DNA of 64,000 nucleotides from an uncultured Eubacteriales bacterium (GTDB lineage Bacteria > Bacillota > Clostridia > Oscillospirales > Oscillospiraceae), in NCBI GenBank assembly GCA_900315595.1, contig OMZQ01000003.1:91068-155067 (forward strand), read 5' to 3'. Every line of letters begins with the position of its first letter. Within the stretch, counting starts at the first letter, position 1. The notes beneath the pieces were generated by a model. The model saw only the letters and a program-made list of their open reading frames with translations, had not been told where the DNA came from and did no database searches. The position numbers and the translations under genes were made by a program. Of the stretch, positions 16,987 through 24,984 are shown piece after piece.

Positions 16987-17662
16987 TTACAGCGGCTTTT
17001 CCCTGAAGCGTTTGAATGAGTCCCGCTTTGCGCACGTCAAGCTGCTGGGGGGGTGGCTGGTCTATTTCGCCCTGTATTTTTTGACGGAGAATCTGATCCC
17101 TGCCGAGCGCTGCCACGTGATTCACTGCCGTCTGGACGATATGATTCCGTTCCGTGAGGGCTTTGTGGTTTTCTATGTGGGCTGGTATCTGTTTGTCGCG
17201 GGTGCAGTGGCTTATACCCTCTTCTACGATGTGGATCGCTTCAAACACCTGCAGACCTACATCATCGTAACGCAGATCGCGGCTATGCTCTGCTATATTT
17301 TCTATCCCAGTATCCAAACCCTACGCCCGGCGGAGTTCCCGCGGCAAAACGTGTTCACCTGGGTGCTGGGTATCATCTATGCCTTTGACACCCCCACAGG
17401 CGTCTGTCCATCCCTGCACGTTGCCTACTCCATTGCCATCGTCTCGGTGACGCTGAAGGAGAAAGCCCTCAACGGGTGGGTCAAGGCAGCGGCAGCGGGC
17501 TTTGCCCTGATGGTGTGCCTGGCGGTCTGCTTCGTCAAGCAGCACTCCGTCCTGGACGTCCTTGCGGCCCTGCCGGTCTGCCTGCTGGGTGAAATCCTCG
17601 TCTATGGGAAGGACTACTGGATGCCAAAGCTGCGCCGGGCTGCTTCCCGAGGAAATCCATAA
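16967..17662 (+). CDS. PAP2-superfamily membrane phosphatase/phosphotransferase
   Basis: 231 residues, about five to six membrane helices, with PAP2 motifs CPSLHVAYS and VKQHSVLDVLAALP, which supply the catalytic histidines and Asp. Motif spacing resembles the inositolphosphotransferase/Aur1 branch. It would dephosphorylate phosphatidate or an isoprenyl/lipid phosphate, or transfer a phospho-head group. ATG follows ggaggt inside the end of the upstream acyltransferase gene. With the diacylglycerol kinase it could form a phosphatidate-diacylglycerol cycle. Confidence 0.84.
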   Translation: MKRQRVDYSGFSLKRLNESRFAHVKLLGGWLVYFALYFLTENLIPAERCHVIHCRLDDMIPFREGFVVFYVGWYLFVAGAVAYTLFYDVDRFKHLQTYIIVTQIAAMLCYIFYPSIQTLRPAEFPRQNVFTWVLGIIYAFDTPTGVCPSLHVAYSIAIVSVTLKEKALNGWVKAAAAGFALMVCLAVCFVKQHSVLDVLAALPVCLLGEILVYGKDYWMPKLRRAASRGNP

Positions 17663-17748
17663 AGATTGCCGCGCTTCCGGATGCCTGCGCGAGTCACGTT
17701 TCCCACATAACAAGAATCCGGCTGCGACTGCCGGATCAGGAGGTTATT

Positions 17749-18651
17749 ATGTCTGAACAATTTATTCTGTCCTGTGAGTCTACGGTGGACCTGCCCTACG
17801 CCTATGTGAACGGGCGGGGCCTGCCGGTGCTGTTCTATTCGTACCTTGCAGAGGAGAAGCTGCATGTGGACGATATGCTGCGAGATTCCGCAGCCCTGCC
17901 GCACTTTTACGCCATGCTGGAGGGCGGCGCGCTGCCCTCGACCTCCCAACTGACAACCTACGACTATGAAGCCTTCTTTTCCCCACTGCTGGAGCAGGGG
18001 AATCTGCTGCACATCGCCTTCGGCACCGGAATGACAGGCTCTTATTATCATGCGGAGGAGGCTGCCGAAAAGCTCCGCAAGAAGTACCCCGAACGCACGA
18101 TTCGGGTGATCGATTCCTTGTGCAGCTCCTCCGGGTATGGACTCCTGGTGGACTACGCTGCCGATCTGCGGGATGCCGGCAGGACGCTGGAGGAAACCGC
18201 CCAGTGGGTCGAGGCCAACCGCAAGCTGGTGCATCATCAGTTCTTCTCTACCGAACTGAAATTCTACCGGCGCAGCGGAAGAATGTCCGGTGCCGCTGCT
18301 GCCGTGGCGACCATTCTGAATATCTGTCCCATCATGCGACTCGACGACGGCGGCCGGATCATCGCCTATGATAAGGTGCGCGGGAAGCGGAAGGCCATGG
18401 ATCGCACGGTTCAGACGGTACTGCGTCATATTCAGAACGGGTCCGACTACGACGGCAAATGCTATATCAGCCACTCCAACTGCCTGCCGGAGGCAGAGCA
18501 GCTGCGTTCCCTGCTGCAGCAGGCATTGCCCCGGGTTCCGGAGATTCCCATCTGGGACATCGGTACCATCATTGCGTCTCACTGCGGTCCGGGAACCGTC
18601 GCGGTATTTTTCCTGGGAGACGAGCGGGTCCCCGATGGCAAAGCCGTTTAA
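17749..18651 (+). CDS. DegV-family fatty-acid-binding protein
   Basis: 300 residues matching DegV/FakB: N-terminal CESTVDLP, GTGMTGSYYHAEEA, VIDSLCSSSGYG, and the second-domain signature FYRRSGRMSGAAA. Family members bind a fatty acid and present it to a kinase or acyltransferase. ATG is preceded by caggagg, and a 7-bp hairpin (ATCCGGC/GCCGGAT, 17716-17736) ends just before that site. In this operon it would deliver acyl chains to the PlsC-like proteins. Confidence 0.88.
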   Translation: MSEQFILSCESTVDLPYAYVNGRGLPVLFYSYLAEEKLHVDDMLRDSAALPHFYAMLEGGALPSTSQLTTYDYEAFFSPLLEQGNLLHIAFGTGMTGSYYHAEEAAEKLRKKYPERTIRVIDSLCSSSGYGLLVDYAADLRDAGRTLEETAQWVEANRKLVHHQFFSTELKFYRRSGRMSGAAAAVATILNICPIMRLDDGGRIIAYDKVRGKRKAMDRTVQTVLRHIQNGSDYDGKCYISHSNCLPEAEQLRSLLQQALPRVPEIPIWDIGTIIASHCGPGTVAVFFLGDERVPDGKAV

Positions 18652-18788
18652 GCTTGACTCGTCAGTCTGTGCAGGGCTGTTACACCTTGCGGTCCTGCCG
18701 GCGGAGCTTTCGTGCACAGGAAAGGCCCCCGGCAACTCAGGCCGCGTACGGCACTGGAAACTCAGAAAAAACGAAAGGAGCGATCAAA

Positions 18789-19898
18789 ATGGCATGGCAG
18801 GATGAACTGAACCACAGCATTACGACAGCGGAACAGCTTTGCAGACTGCTGAAGCTGCCTGCGGCGGAGCAGGAACGTTATGCGCAAATCATCTCCCGGT
18901 TTCCGATGATGATTACGCCGTACTATTTCTCGCTGATTGATCCCAACGACCCAAACGATCCCATCGCGCGGATGTGCATTCCCTCCGAAGCGGAGTTATC
19001 CCCGGAGGGCTCCTTCGACACCAGCGGAGAGGCCGGGAACACCAAACAGGAGGGCGTCCAGCACAAATACCGGCAAACAGCGTTGATCCTTTCCACCAAC
19101 GTCTGTGCTATGTACTGCAGGCACTGCTTCCGCAAACGCCTTGTGGGGCTGTCTGACACAGAGCTGAACAAGCAGGTGGACAATGCGGCCGGATATGTGC
19201 GAGCCCACCCGGAGATCACGAACGTCTTAATCTCCGGCGGCGATTCGCTGATGAATCCCAACGCGATCATCGGCAGATATCTTGCGGAATTCTGTGAGAT
19301 CCCAACGCTGGATCTGATTCGCTTCGGCTCCCGGGTCCCGGTTACCTTTCCCCAGAGAATCTACGAGGATCAAGAGCTGATGGACCTGTTTGCCGCGTAT
19401 GCCCGCCGCAAGCCCATCTACCTGATTACGCAGTTTAACCATCCCCGTGAAATCACGCCGGAATCTATCCGCGCGGTCCGGGAATTCCAGGCCAGAGGCG
19501 TCCAGGTACGAAACCAGACGGTGCTGCTGCGTGGGGTAAACGACGATTCCGAAACCCTTGGCACGCTCCTGCTGGCGCTGACCAGAATCGAGGTCGTGCC
19601 CTACTATATTTTCCAATGCCGCCCTGTTACCGGCGTAAAGGGCCGCTTCCAGGTCCCGCTGCGGGAGGGCGTCCGGCTCGTAGACGATGCAAAAGCCATG
19701 CAAAACGGAATTGGGAAGGGTGTCCGGTACGCCATGAGCCATCCCCGTGGGAAGATTGAAATCCTTGGAGAGTCGGAAGCCGGGACCATGCTCTTCAAGT
19801 TCCACCAGAACAAAGAGGAGGCGGACAGTGCCCGGATCTTTACGGCCAGGATTACCGACAGCACAACCTGGCTCGACGACAAGCTGGAGGCAATATAG
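18789..19898 (+). CDS. KamA-family radical-SAM/PLP protein, not a typical lysine aminomutase
   Basis: 369 residues, shorter than lysine 2,3-aminomutase (about 416). The cluster motif is C106-x3-C110-x2-C113 (CAMYCRHC), with SGGDSL for SAM and a likely PLP lysine K322 in SHPRGK. The lysine-binding Asp of the family motif QCD is Arg here (QCRPV), and the usual APGGGGK PLP loop and HFRTP segment are changed. A different amine or amino acid substrate is likely. Last gene of the boxed rightward operon. EpmB-type EF-P modification seems unlikely from the context. Confidence 0.8.
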   Translation: MAWQDELNHSITTAEQLCRLLKLPAAEQERYAQIISRFPMMITPYYFSLIDPNDPNDPIARMCIPSEAELSPEGSFDTSGEAGNTKQEGVQHKYRQTALILSTNVCAMYCRHCFRKRLVGLSDTELNKQVDNAAGYVRAHPEITNVLISGGDSLMNPNAIIGRYLAEFCEIPTLDLIRFGSRVPVTFPQRIYEDQELMDLFAAYARRKPIYLITQFNHPREITPESIRAVREFQARGVQVRNQTVLLRGVNDDSETLGTLLLALTRIEVVPYYIFQCRPVTGVKGRFQVPLREGVRLVDDAKAMQNGIGKGVRYAMSHPRGKIEILGESEAGTMLFKFHQNKEEADSARIFTARITDSTTWLDDKLEAI

Positions 19899-19915
19899 GC
19901 TTGAAAGGAAAAAGA

Positions 19916-19949
19916 CGGCGCTGTTTTGGCATCAACCAAAGCAGCGCCG
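19916..19949. terminator. Terminator between kamA-like gene and thioesterase gene
   Basis: A 14-bp stem (CGGCGCTGTTTTGG with one G-T pair against CCAAAGCAGCGCCG), 6-nt loop and following CTTTT, with an A/G-rich 5' flank. It lies between convergent genes and can act on both strands. Confidence 0.85.
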
Positions 19950-19964
19950 CTTTTGAACTTGGTT

Positions 19965-20693
19965 CTATTCATTCGTTTCGGCTGTGCCAGCAAGGCAGAA
20001 GCTGCAGTTCACCGACGGCTGGCCGGTCTTCCGGATAGAATATCGGTTTTCGCCGCAGCTGTAGATTTGCAGTCGGTCGCCCTCGAAGGTTTGATTGACG
20101 TACTGCACTTCGACAGCGACTACCGGCGTCCTTGCCAGTTGCTCTACAGAATACTGATTGACCAAATAGCGAATGTAAGAAATATTGTTGGTATGGTGAC
20201 AGAAATCGATATCCGCGCTGCGGACCGTCAACTCCTCCAGCAATTGCTGCGGCTCGAAGCGTTCCCGGCGAAAGACGAGGTCGATTTCCGCTTTCTCTGG
20301 GAGTGTGTTCTCGCCCAAACCGACTGTGCCGCTCCTTCGAATCTTCCCGGTCTCCAAATCCACCGCGCAGAGCTCCAGGCGGGAGGCAACCGCGATCTCG
20401 CCGCCGGATTTCAGCACCGTGTCAATGACAAGCTTTACCCCGGTGAAGGAGCTGATATAGCACTCCGCGGTGTAGGCATCCATCCAGAGCAGGGGCTTGC
20501 GCAGCTCCACCCGGTTGCGGACAAAGACCCACATGGCTCCGTATTTCCGCATACAGGTAACGCCGTCGATGTGAAGCGCGCCCATCATCTCGGTCACCAT
20601 GTCCTCCACAAGCTGGAAAGCTCCGACTACAGAGAGCCGTACCGACGCGTCACACAGGCTGGCAGGCAGCTTTTCCTGTTTGATCAGCTTCAT
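19965..20693 (-). CDS. Acyl-ACP thioesterase family protein
   Basis: 242 residues with the tandem hot-dog layout of acyl-ACP thioesterases: the first domain includes MWVFVRNRVELRKP and a helix with FQLVEDMVTEMMG; the second has DIDFCHHTNNISYIRYL, the His/Asn active-site region. It hydrolyses acyl-ACP to free fatty acid in the cytoplasm. The ATG used here overlaps the end of an upstream out-of-frame peptide as ATGA, suggesting translational coupling. A TTG 27 nt upstream with gaaggg is an alternative start. Not linked to a regulator box. Confidence 0.83.
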   Translation of the reverse strand: MKLIKQEKLPASLCDASVRLSVVGAFQLVEDMVTEMMGALHIDGVTCMRKYGAMWVFVRNRVELRKPLLWMDAYTAECYISSFTGVKLVIDTVLKSGGEIAVASRLELCAVDLETGKIRRSGTVGLGENTLPEKAEIDLVFRRERFEPQQLLEELTVRSADIDFCHHTNNISYIRYLVNQYSVEQLARTPVVAVEVQYVNQTFEGDRLQIYSCGENRYSIRKTGQPSVNCSFCLAGTAETNE

Positions 20694-20772
20694 TCGTGCG
20701 TCAAACAGGCGGCGGGGCAATGGGAGCCCTTCGGCGGGACGGGCAGCGGTTCGCCCTTGATATACGCTTCAA

Positions 20773-20949
20773 TCACGCGCTGATGTACACGAGGAAATAC
20801 CCGGTGCAAAGCAGGCAGACCCCGCCCACGCAGGCAAGAACCGTCCGCCGGATTGCTCGCTTTACCTTCTTTCTCTCCGCCTTCTTCTCTTGCTCAATCT
20901 CGTGCTCAAGCTTCTGTTCGAGCTTTTCTTCGATGAATTCCTTGCCCAT
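20773..20949 (-). CDS. Small tail-anchored membrane protein, possibly frameshifted
   Basis: 58 residues: a highly charged helix (MGKEFIEEKLEQKLEHEIEQ, then KKAERKKVKR) followed by one membrane helix (TVLACVGGVCLLCTGYFLVY). It has an excellent aaggagg site 7 nt before ATG. In the next frame the sequence continues VIEAYIKGEPLPVPPKGSHC and stops at 20690, overlapping the thioesterase ATG as ATGA. A single-base slip near 20775 would fuse the two into an 85-residue protein, so this may be a frameshift or a sequencing error. Function unknown. Confidence 0.65.
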   Translation of the reverse strand: MGKEFIEEKLEQKLEHEIEQEKKAERKKVKRAIRRTVLACVGGVCLLCTGYFLVYISA

Positions 20950-21092
20950 GCGAGAACCTCCTTGTATGTATGATTGGATAAAACCATATTACCTGAAAAC
21001 TATGAACAATTCAACCGTTGCAGCAAAGGTTTTCATCAATTCGAAGGGATGGATCGAGATGAAGTCATGGAGAGGGCCTTCCCTGCAGGCGT

Positions 21093-22073
21093 TCAAAGGT
21101 GGGAATTCTTCTCCGCCTCGCAGGTCCGATTTGCCATGCGCTGGGCCAGCGGTCTGGATTCCAGGCGGGCTTTTTCCGCCTCGATCTCCGCCATCAGTGC
21201 CTTCGTTTCCTCGTCAGCAGTCTCCTCCCGGTAGAGAACTTGGATCAGCCTGTCCTGCCGGGCGATGATGCCGCTCTGGATCATCGCGGTAGGCTCCGCG
21301 GCAGACAGCGCCCGTCTGGCACCGGACTCGATGCGTTGCTCTGCCTCCCTGCGGATGCGCTCGGACTCCGCCTTCAACGCAGCCAGGCGCTGCTTGACCC
21401 GGTCCGTGCGGTAGATCACCTCAGGATAGGCATCGGCAAAGCGTCGATAGAAGTAGGAGCGGTTGGTGAGAAGGCGGCGGACCTCCGTGCTGATCTCCTC
21501 GGTGCTGTCCGCCTGGCTGCTTTCCACACCCCGCTTGACCAGCCGCAGCACGAAGTGGGTCATAACGTAGTCGGCGGCAAAAACGGCCACCAGCGCAGCC
21601 GCAAGGATTTCCTTCGTCGGTGTCGACAGCAGCGCGAACAGCCGCTCGATCAAGGGGTTGAGCAGATGCAAAATCGCCACTCCACCCAGGCCGAAAAGGA
21701 TCAGATTCCCGATCCAGACTCGCCCGTGCAGATTCATGGGCTTCCGGCTGTAATCCCACCAGCGGGCGTGGAAGCGCTTTTCCATCACATAACTCGTCAG
21801 ATACTCCACTGTACCGCAGAGCAGGAAGGACAGCAGAAAGCTGGTCCCATAGGAGGCTGCTGCCCGGGGAAAAGCCAGACCCGCAAGGGTAATCAGCAGC
21901 GCGCCGCTTCCGTAGATTGGGCAGATGGGGCCGGTAAAGAAGCCTCGGTTAATGAACCGGTGGAACTGTATGTATTTCAGCGTCACCTCAATCAGCCAAC
22001 CTGCCAGGGAATACAGGAAAAACAACAGCACAAGCTGGCTCATAGTTGCCATAGTATTTTCTTGGATGATCAC
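21093..22073 (-). CDS. CmpB-type putative ABC transporter permease
   Basis: 326 residues. The N-terminal half is a membrane domain of about five to six helices with the signature GWLIEVTLKYIQFHRFINRG, GPICPIYGSGA and the WWDYS-KPMNLHGR motif of the CmpB/PF06541 family; the C-terminal half (about 215-320) is a Glu/Arg-rich coiled coil. No ATPase gene is nearby, so a transporter role is only a database-style guess. The start is probably GTG after gaggag; an ATG 21 nt downstream lacks a ribosome site. Confidence 0.78.
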   Translation of the reverse strand: MIIQENTMATMSQLVLLFFLYSLAGWLIEVTLKYIQFHRFINRGFFTGPICPIYGSGALLITLAGLAFPRAAASYGTSFLLSFLLCGTVEYLTSYVMEKRFHARWWDYSRKPMNLHGRVWIGNLILFGLGGVAILHLLNPLIERLFALLSTPTKEILAAALVAVFAADYVMTHFVLRLVKRGVESSQADSTEEISTEVRRLLTNRSYFYRRFADAYPEVIYRTDRVKQRLAALKAESERIRREAEQRIESGARRALSAAEPTAMIQSGIIARQDRLIQVLYREETADEETKALMAEIEAEKARLESRPLAQRMANRTCEAEKNSHL

Positions 22074-22171
22074 ATTTGTCTCCTCACTCTCTCGATTTCA
22101 ATCGGTAACGCTCGGATATGTTTTCCGGGAAACGACGCGCAGCCTTTTCATATCTTGTCTCTGTCAAATCT

Positions 22172-22253
22172 ATTCTAACATAGATGTCCCTGCGTTACAA
22201 GAAAAATGATTTTCAATTTCACGGTCCCGATACTTTGAAAATGATTTGCAATT
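22172..22253 (-). promoter_or_regulatory. Promoter and repeated AT-rich box before the CmpB-like gene
   Basis: Leftward TTGTAA (complement of 22195-22200), 17-nt spacer and TAGAAT (complement of 22172-22177) form a good sigma-A promoter. Just upstream, AAAATGATTTTCAATT (22203-22218) and AAAATGATTTGCAATT (22238-22253) repeat with one mismatch, 35 bp apart. They resemble Fur-type AT-rich operators, but neither is a full Fur palindrome. Confidence 0.5.
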
Positions 22254-22338
22254 CTTTTGAAATGTGATATTTCATCTCAATAAAAAGTGCAGAAGGTATA
22301 GGAAATCGTCACAGCGCAAAAAACGAACCGTCAAAACA

Positions 22339-24084
22339 TCACCGGGCTGCATGGGGCAGTCTGCTTTTCTTTTGCTCCGGCTGCAGATGTTCCGATTTCT
22401 GACGATTGCGTTGATGGGTTGCGCGATCCTCCAAATCAACCTCATGAAGATCCGCATCCACTGTTGTGATTGTGTCACGCCTTGCAAAAACCGGCAGCTT
22501 TTCCGGGGAGGCCTTGCGGATCTCGTCAAAGGCAGCGTTTTCCTTTTCGAGACGGATCGCCAGACGCGCGGCGGCGAGGGCTGATTGGTCGAGAGCTTCC
22601 GCTTCGGGGCGGAGCTCGTCGAAGCGCTGCAGCTCGGAGCGGTATTCTGCCTCAAATGCGGACTCTCTCCCGGCATGATGCCGGGCCGCTGCGTCGGCAG
22701 CGGAAAGCATCTCGGAGATTTCCTTTCGCGCCTGTTTTGCAATCGCGGCGCGCTTGTTTGGCTGGGCCGCCATGCTTCGGATGGCTTCCTCCTTGGCGAA
22801 GCCCCGGAGGATGGAGGTCTCTTCGTTTTTCAGCTCCTCGATTTCCTCGGTTAGGCCCTGGATCTTTTCTGTTAGCTCCCGCTTTTTGGAAATTGCCAGC
22901 AGCGGCAGAGCGTCCCGTTCCTCGGTCAAGGCCTTGCGCTGCCTGCGCTTTGCCTGCAATGCCGTCAGCAGCTCATTGTAGCTTGCAAACATCAGCCTCG
23001 CCTTCGAAAGATAAGCTTCGGCTTTTTCCTTGTGTGTCCTGGCGTGGTTTGCGCTGAACCGCAGGACCAGCAGCCGGGCGCGGATGGATTCCAGCAGTTC
23101 GGCCATGGCCGGGATCGAGTGCTTCACCGCGTCAGTCAGCTTCGTGATTGCGGCCTTGAGCGATTTCAGCAGAGCGTTGTCCTGCTTGATTTGCCGGTTC
23201 AGCTCGCAGCGGTCCGAGACGATTCCGTTCTTTTCCAGTGCTCTTGCGACAACACCCTCGTGGATCGTGGGTTGTTCGTCCCGGCCCTGATCCGCAAAGC
23301 TGCGATGGTCGATGCGCTCCTCCCGGCCTGCTGCTTCCAGAAATCGGTTCACGTGCTCCGCCCAGGCCTCCCGCCAGAGGCAGAGCTGTTCTTCGCTGTT
23401 CCAGCGCTCGGCAATCGGGTTTTGCCTTCCGTACTTGGTACTCTTCGGGTACTTTGATGCACGCTCAAGGTCCTGAGCCTCAGCGGCAGAGGGCGTCATG
23501 TAAACCTTCTTTTTGCCGACCTTATACGGATATTGCTTCTCCCAGCCGTCATGCTGTGCCGTTTTGAACTCTGACGCGGTGAAGCCTTTTTCGATTCCAT
23601 CCTTCACGCAGAGATATTCTTTTTCCGTTTTCGCCTGCCAAGTGCCGTCGGGATTCAACGGACGTACCGTCAGCAGAATATGCGCGTGGGGGTTGTGCCC
23701 GTCGGTGTCGTGGATCGCCATGTCAGCGCACATGCCCTGAGCTACAAACTGCGTTTGAATAAACTCCGACAGGAGCCGCATCCATTCCGTTTTGCCCAGC
23801 TCCACCGGCAGGGCCACAACAAATTCCCGGGCCAGCCTGCTGTCCTTCGTCTTCTCCGCCGCCTCCACGGCATTCCAGAACGTTTCCCGGTTTTTCCATT
23901 CCGGCGGCGCATTGGGCGGAAGAAAAACCTGTTGCGCGACCAATCCGCGTTTGCGGGTATAGTCATGCTGCACGCCGTCATAATTGTTGTAGATCCTGGA
24001 ACAGCTCAGATAGGCTGCCGCTGCGCAGGCGGACCGTCCCGCCCCGCGACTGACGACCTTTGCCTCCAGGTGGTAAATTGCCAT
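22339..24084 (-). CDS. MobQ-type relaxase (MobA/MobL family)
   Basis: 581 residues. The relaxase domain occupies about 1-230: N-terminal MAIYHLEAKVVSRGAGRSAC, an early Tyr in AAYLSCSRIY, and the metal-binding HUH-type motif HDTDGHNPHAHILL. The rest is largely coiled coil (about 290-480). It would nick the oriT found upstream of its gene and lead the strand into a recipient using another element's secretion channel. It plays the part of TnpZ in Tn4451. DUF3847 and recombinase genes lie upstream. Confidence 0.9.
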   Translation of the reverse strand: MAIYHLEAKVVSRGAGRSACAAAAYLSCSRIYNNYDGVQHDYTRKRGLVAQQVFLPPNAPPEWKNRETFWNAVEAAEKTKDSRLAREFVVALPVELGKTEWMRLLSEFIQTQFVAQGMCADMAIHDTDGHNPHAHILLTVRPLNPDGTWQAKTEKEYLCVKDGIEKGFTASEFKTAQHDGWEKQYPYKVGKKKVYMTPSAAEAQDLERASKYPKSTKYGRQNPIAERWNSEEQLCLWREAWAEHVNRFLEAAGREERIDHRSFADQGRDEQPTIHEGVVARALEKNGIVSDRCELNRQIKQDNALLKSLKAAITKLTDAVKHSIPAMAELLESIRARLLVLRFSANHARTHKEKAEAYLSKARLMFASYNELLTALQAKRRQRKALTEERDALPLLAISKKRELTEKIQGLTEEIEELKNEETSILRGFAKEEAIRSMAAQPNKRAAIAKQARKEISEMLSAADAAARHHAGRESAFEAEYRSELQRFDELRPEAEALDQSALAAARLAIRLEKENAAFDEIRKASPEKLPVFARRDTITTVDADLHEVDLEDRATHQRNRQKSEHLQPEQKKSRLPHAAR

Positions 24085-24468
24085 TCACTTTGCCTCCTTT
24101 TCTGTAGTGGCCGCAGACCCCTGCGGCCATAACCGTTTTGATAAGTGCTTCGCGCCATGGCCGGTCAGGTGACCGGCCACTACGGCAAACGCCATTCTTT
24201 AAGTGTTTCGCAATATGATAGGACGTAGTGCGTAAGCCCATAGATTTGCAAAACCAGCCTTTGACAGGTTTTGCAAACAGCAGGTGTCGGGCGGCGCAAT
24301 GCACCGCAGCATCCCGGACAATTCCGGGATGCGCTGTCCAGGACAGCGCCGACAGCTGCGCGGACGAGAGGAGCGCAGCCCGCATCGTCCGTCGTTCTCC
24401 GCATAGAACGAAATCCGCCTCGCAGAGCGCACGGCCCGATTGGGTGGGTACCACCCGGTCGGGATACC

Positions 24469-24520
24469 ACCACCTCCAAAATGCAGCGCATTTCGGAGGT
24501 GGTGAGTAAGTGCGCCCTTC
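24469..24520 (+). other. Origin of transfer (oriT), RSF1010/MobQ type
   Basis: An inverted repeat (ACCACCTCCAAAATGC against its complement with one mismatch, 3-nt loop, 24469-24503) is followed 3 nt later by TAAGTGCGCCCT (24507-24518), which matches the nic core of RSF1010-family plasmids. Cleavage would fall at or just after its end. It lies between DUF3847 and the relaxase, the expected place. The surrounding 24085-24662 has no gene and contains other inverted repeats (GCCGCAG..CTGCGGC near 24108, GGCCGGTCA..TGACCGGCC near 24160, TCCCGGA..TCCGGGA near 24312). Confidence 0.85.
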
Positions 24521-24662
24521 GGGAAAAAGAAACTGACGGGACAGCCTGCTTCCCAGCCATCCCGCCGCGTTGGATTTCGCGCCGTTTTCCGTTTTTCGTC
24601 TTCTGTCGCAATTCTGGTCGCTGCAGGTTTGAATTCCTGCCGCAACAACAAAAGAACCGTTT

Positions 24663-24896
24663 TCAAGACAAGTCACCCCGCAGCTCCAGCGCCTTCGTGA
24701 TCTTCGTCAGAAATGTCTCTAACTCCGCCAAGGTCATCCCGTTCGTGAACGGCATCGCTTTCTCAACAATTGCACCCTTCTGAATTAAGCGCCTCGTCCG
24801 TTCCTTCCGCTCCCGCACACGGTCCCGTGCCTGGGCTTCCTCATAACGGTGGCGCATTTGCATAAGTTCCTTCTGGAGGTCCGTTGGTTTATCCAT
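24663..24896 (-). CDS. DUF3847 family protein
   Basis: 77 residues, mostly charged helix (LQKELMQMRHRYEEAQARDR) ending with the conserved RRLIQKGAIVEKAM segment and a C-terminal helix. DUF3847 proteins regularly sit beside MobA/MobL relaxases on Clostridia elements and may be a relaxosome accessory factor. ATG follows aaagggg; longer readings upstream run through the ribosome site. Confidence 0.8.
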   Translation of the reverse strand: MDKPTDLQKELMQMRHRYEEAQARDRVRERKERTRRLIQKGAIVEKAMPFTNGMTLAELETFLTKITKALELRGDLS

Positions 24897-24928
24897 GATT
24901 TTAAAGTCCCCTTTCCTGTAAAAATGCA

Positions 24929-24972
24929 AAACGGGCCGCAAGGGAATTGCTTCATCCCCTTGCAGCCCGTTT
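24929..24972 (-). terminator. Terminator after the large serine recombinase
   Basis: Arms AAACGGGCCGCAAGGG and CCCTTGCAGCCCGTTT pair with one mismatch. On the minus strand a T-rich tail (TTTTGCATTTTTAC) follows the stem. It separates the recombinase from the DUF3847/relaxase genes. Confidence 0.8.
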
Positions 24973-24984
24973 GCTGTCGTTTTG

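Noticed and set aside
18789..19898. Naming the gene kamA (lysine 2,3-aminomutase) or epmB
   Set aside because: Substrate-binding residues and the PLP loop differ from lysine aminomutase, and no EF-P or lysyl-transferase gene is nearby.
24085..24662. Several 90-230-codon open frames in the oriT region
   Set aside because: None has a ribosome site or recognisable family; the region is dense in inverted repeats and fits a cis-acting transfer origin.
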